DNA from: an uncultured Eubacteriales bacterium
GTDB lineage: Bacteria > Bacillota > Clostridia > Christensenellales > CAG-138
DNA length: 7,431 bases
Direction: 5' to 3'
NCBI GenBank assembly: GCA_902768995.1
Contig: CACXNN010000055.1
Coordinates: forward strand, 1 to 7,431
Part shown: positions 5,918 to 7,431 of the stretch, one piece after another
Layout of the letters: every line of letters starts with the position of its first letter
How positions within the stretch are numbered: the stretch's first letter is position 1
The notes under the pieces: generated by a model
Told to the model about the DNA's origin: nothing
Database searches by the model: none
Seen by the model: only the letters and a program-made list of their open reading frames with translations
Made by a program: the position numbers and the translations under genes

Positions 5918-7431
5918 GGACCACCCTCCTAACTTCCTCAGGGCTCTGCCGCTTGAGGCCAAGCATGTATTCGCCCATCTCCATTTCGTCCATCTTCTTG
6001 GTGTCCTCGAAGTAGGCCACGATCTCGCCGCCGTGGAACACCACCAAACTGTCGGAGAGCTCGATGACCTCGTTCAGGTCAGCGGAGACCAGCAGCACCG
6101 CCGCCCCTGCCCGCGAGAGCTCCACCAGCTTCTTGCGGATGAACTCCGTGGCGCCCACGTCGATGCCTCGGGTGGGCTGGTCGGCGATGATCAGCACTGG
6201 CTCGGAGGAGAACTCCCGAGCCACCACCACCTTCTGGATGTTGCCGCCGGAGAGCATCTTCACCTGCTGCTGGGGGGACTTGCAGAGGACCTGGTATTCC
6301 TCCACCAGCCGCTCGCTCTCCTTGTGGATGGCCTTCATGTTGAAGAGGGGGCCGTTGTTGAACTTCTTCTCGTCGAACCGGTCGGAGATCACGTTCTCCT
6401 CGATGCTGGCGGAGTCCGCGATGCCGTAGATCATCCGGTCCTCGGGGATCAGGGAGATGCCCATGTCCCGGAGCTTGTCCTGATGGAGGCCCAAGGTGGA
6501 CTTGCCGTCCACGGTGACGGACCCGGCGTCGGGCTTGCTGAAATTGTAGAGGATGTCCACCAGCTCCCGCTGGCCATTGCCCTCCACGCCGGCGATGCCC
6601 AAAATCTCGCCTTTTCGGACCGTGAAGGAGACCTTGTTCAGCATCTTCCGGTTCCAGTCGTTGGTGAATTCGAGATCCCTCACCTGCAGCACCGGCGACC
6701 TGGGCTGGGCCTGCTCCTTCTGGACGGTCAGGATCACGTCCCGGCCCACCATCAGCCGGCTGATCTCCTGCTCGGAGGTGTCGGCGGTGTTGTACACGCC
6801 CATGGACCGGCCGCCCCGCAGGATGGTCATGCGGTCCGTGATCTCCTTGATCTCCTTCAGCTTGTGGGAGATGAAGATGATGGTGTACCCCTGCTCCTTG
6901 AGATGGACCAGCTCCTTGAAGAGCTCCACCGTCTCCTGGGTGGTGAGCACGGCGGTGGGCTCGTCCAGGATCAGGATCTTGGCGCCCCGGACCAGGGCCT
7001 TCAAAATCTCCACCTTCTGCTTCATGCCCACCGGGATGTCCATGACCTTGGCGTTGGGGTCCACTTCCAAATTAAACTTTTTGCTGAATTCCTCGGTGAG
7101 GGCGATGGCCTTGTGGAAATCCACGAAGAGCTTGCCCTTCCTGGGCTCCATGCCCAGGACCACGTTCTCCGCCACCGTCAGGCTGGGCACCAGCATGAAG
7201 TGCTGATGGACCATGCCGATCCCATGGGCGATGGCCACGGTGGGGGAGGTGAGGGCCACCTTTTCCCCCTTGATAAAGATTTCGCCGTTGGTGGGCTGCT
7301 CCATGCCGAAGAGCATCTTCATCAGGGTGGACTTGCCCGCCCCGTTCTCCCCCATGAGGGCATGGATCTCGCCCTTCTTCACCAGGAAGTCCACCCCCTG
7401 GTTGGCGGCGATGCCGTTGGGGTAGATCTTG
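5907..7431 (-). CDS. ABC transporter ATP-binding protein, double-domain, BMP-type nucleoside importer (NupO/NupA-like; N-terminus off the edge)
   Basis: The frame is open to the right edge. Just before the edge it reads KIYPNGIAANQGVDF, the normal lead-in to the first Walker A, so perhaps 10-20 residues are missing; the GTG at 7394 is internal (V1 in the numbering used here). Domain 1 has Walker A GENGAGKST (15-23), Q-loop Q64, signature-position IPVGMKQK (120-127), Walker B LILDEP (141-146) and H177. Domain 2 has a degenerate Walker A, GVEGNGQRE (269-277), an intact signature LSGGNIQK (381-388), ADQPTRGIDVGA (404-415) with Gln in place of the catalytic Glu, and SADL (437-440) where the switch His would be. 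This layout is typical of the RbsA/BMP-type tandem ATPases. The protein drives import through the two permeases encoded next, whose first ATG overlaps its end by 11 bases. B. subtilis NupO and streptococcal/lactococcal NupA are the nearest named relatives I know. Confidence 0.93.
   Translation of the reverse strand, partial: KIYPNGIAANQGVDFLVKKGEIHALMGENGAGKSTLMKMLFGMEQPTNGEIFIKGEKVALTSPTVAIAHGIGMVHQHFMLVPSLTVAENVVLGMEPRKGKLFVDFHKAIALTEEFSKKFNLEVDPNAKVMDIPVGMKQKVEILKALVRGAKILILDEPTAVLTTQETVELFKELVHLKEQGYTIIFISHKLKEIKEITDRMTILRGGRSMGVYNTADTSEQEISRLMVGRDVILTVQKEQAQPRSPVLQVRDLEFTNDWNRKMLNKVSFTVRKGEILGIAGVEGNGQRELVDILYNFSKPDAGSVTVDGKSTLGLHQDKLRDMGISLIPEDRMIYGIADSASIEENVISDRFDEKKFNNGPLFNMKAIHKESERLVEEYQVLCKSPQQQVKMLSGGNIQKVVVAREFSSEPVLIIADQPTRGIDVGATEFIRKKLVELSRAGAAVLLVSADLNEVIELSDSLVVFHGGEIVAYFEDTKKMDEMEMGEYMLGLKRQSPEEVRRVVHEK
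5924..5930 (-). promoter_or_regulatory. Shine-Dalgarno site that sets the first permease start
   Basis: AGGAGGG on the - strand lies 6 bases before the ATG at 5917. In the ATPase frame it is two consecutive AGG arginine codons followed by GTG (the RRV of the C-terminus). Most arginines I checked in the window use CGN codons, so the AGG pair was probably kept for ribosome binding. It argues against the upstream ATG at 5962. Confidence 0.82.

Noticed and set aside
1..7431. CRISPR array, tRNA, rRNA, insertion sequence or defence genes
   Set aside because: I found no regularly spaced direct repeats, tRNA-like cloverleaf, transposase or defence-family motif. Nearly all bases are accounted for by six metabolic or transport genes and a 3' gene fragment.

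Overview
The window is an ordinary-looking stretch of a GC-rich bacterial chromosome. The protein families, the strong AAAGGAGG/AGGAGG-type Shine-Dalgarno sites and the nupO/P/Q-like gene order suggest a GC-rich Firmicute, probably a gut-type member of the Clostridia near the Oscillospiraceae. That placement is inferred from family resemblance and style, not from a marker gene.

Left part, + strand (1-1914). The window opens inside the 3' end of a gene for an FAD-dependent dehydrogenase-like protein (COG2509 type). A 110-base AT-rich gap (437-546) follows. It holds a perfect 17-bp hairpin next to a 12-nt purine mirror repeat, which I read as a dispersed REP-like palindromic element. Next comes a complete MATE-family efflux transporter (547-1914). 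A strong bidirectional intrinsic terminator (1951-1970 stem) separates it from the convergent operon on the other strand.

Right part, - strand (7431 down to 1988). Five genes run in one direction with overlaps of 8-11 bases or a 1-base gap. In transcription order they are a double-domain ABC ATPase (its first residues lie beyond the window), two ABC permeases, and two different ribonucleoside hydrolases. The ATPase and permeases match the BMP-type nucleoside importer layout (B. subtilis NupO-NupP-NupQ, streptococcal/lactococcal NupA-B-C). The hydrolases carry the DxDPGxDD motif; one closely resembles RihA/RihB and the other is nearer to RihC/inosine-uridine hydrolases. The simplest reading is a nucleoside scavenging operon: nucleosides are imported and then cut to free base plus ribose. 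The substrate-binding lipoprotein such an importer needs is not in the window and probably lies just upstream of the ATPase, beyond 7431.

I see no CRISPR array, tRNA, rRNA, transposase, phage gene or defence system, and no clear sign of an undescribed system. The observations most worth a second look are the triplex-capable palindrome at 451-501, the pairing of two distinct hydrolases with one importer, and the clean split of the ATPase into one intact and one degenerate composite ATP site.
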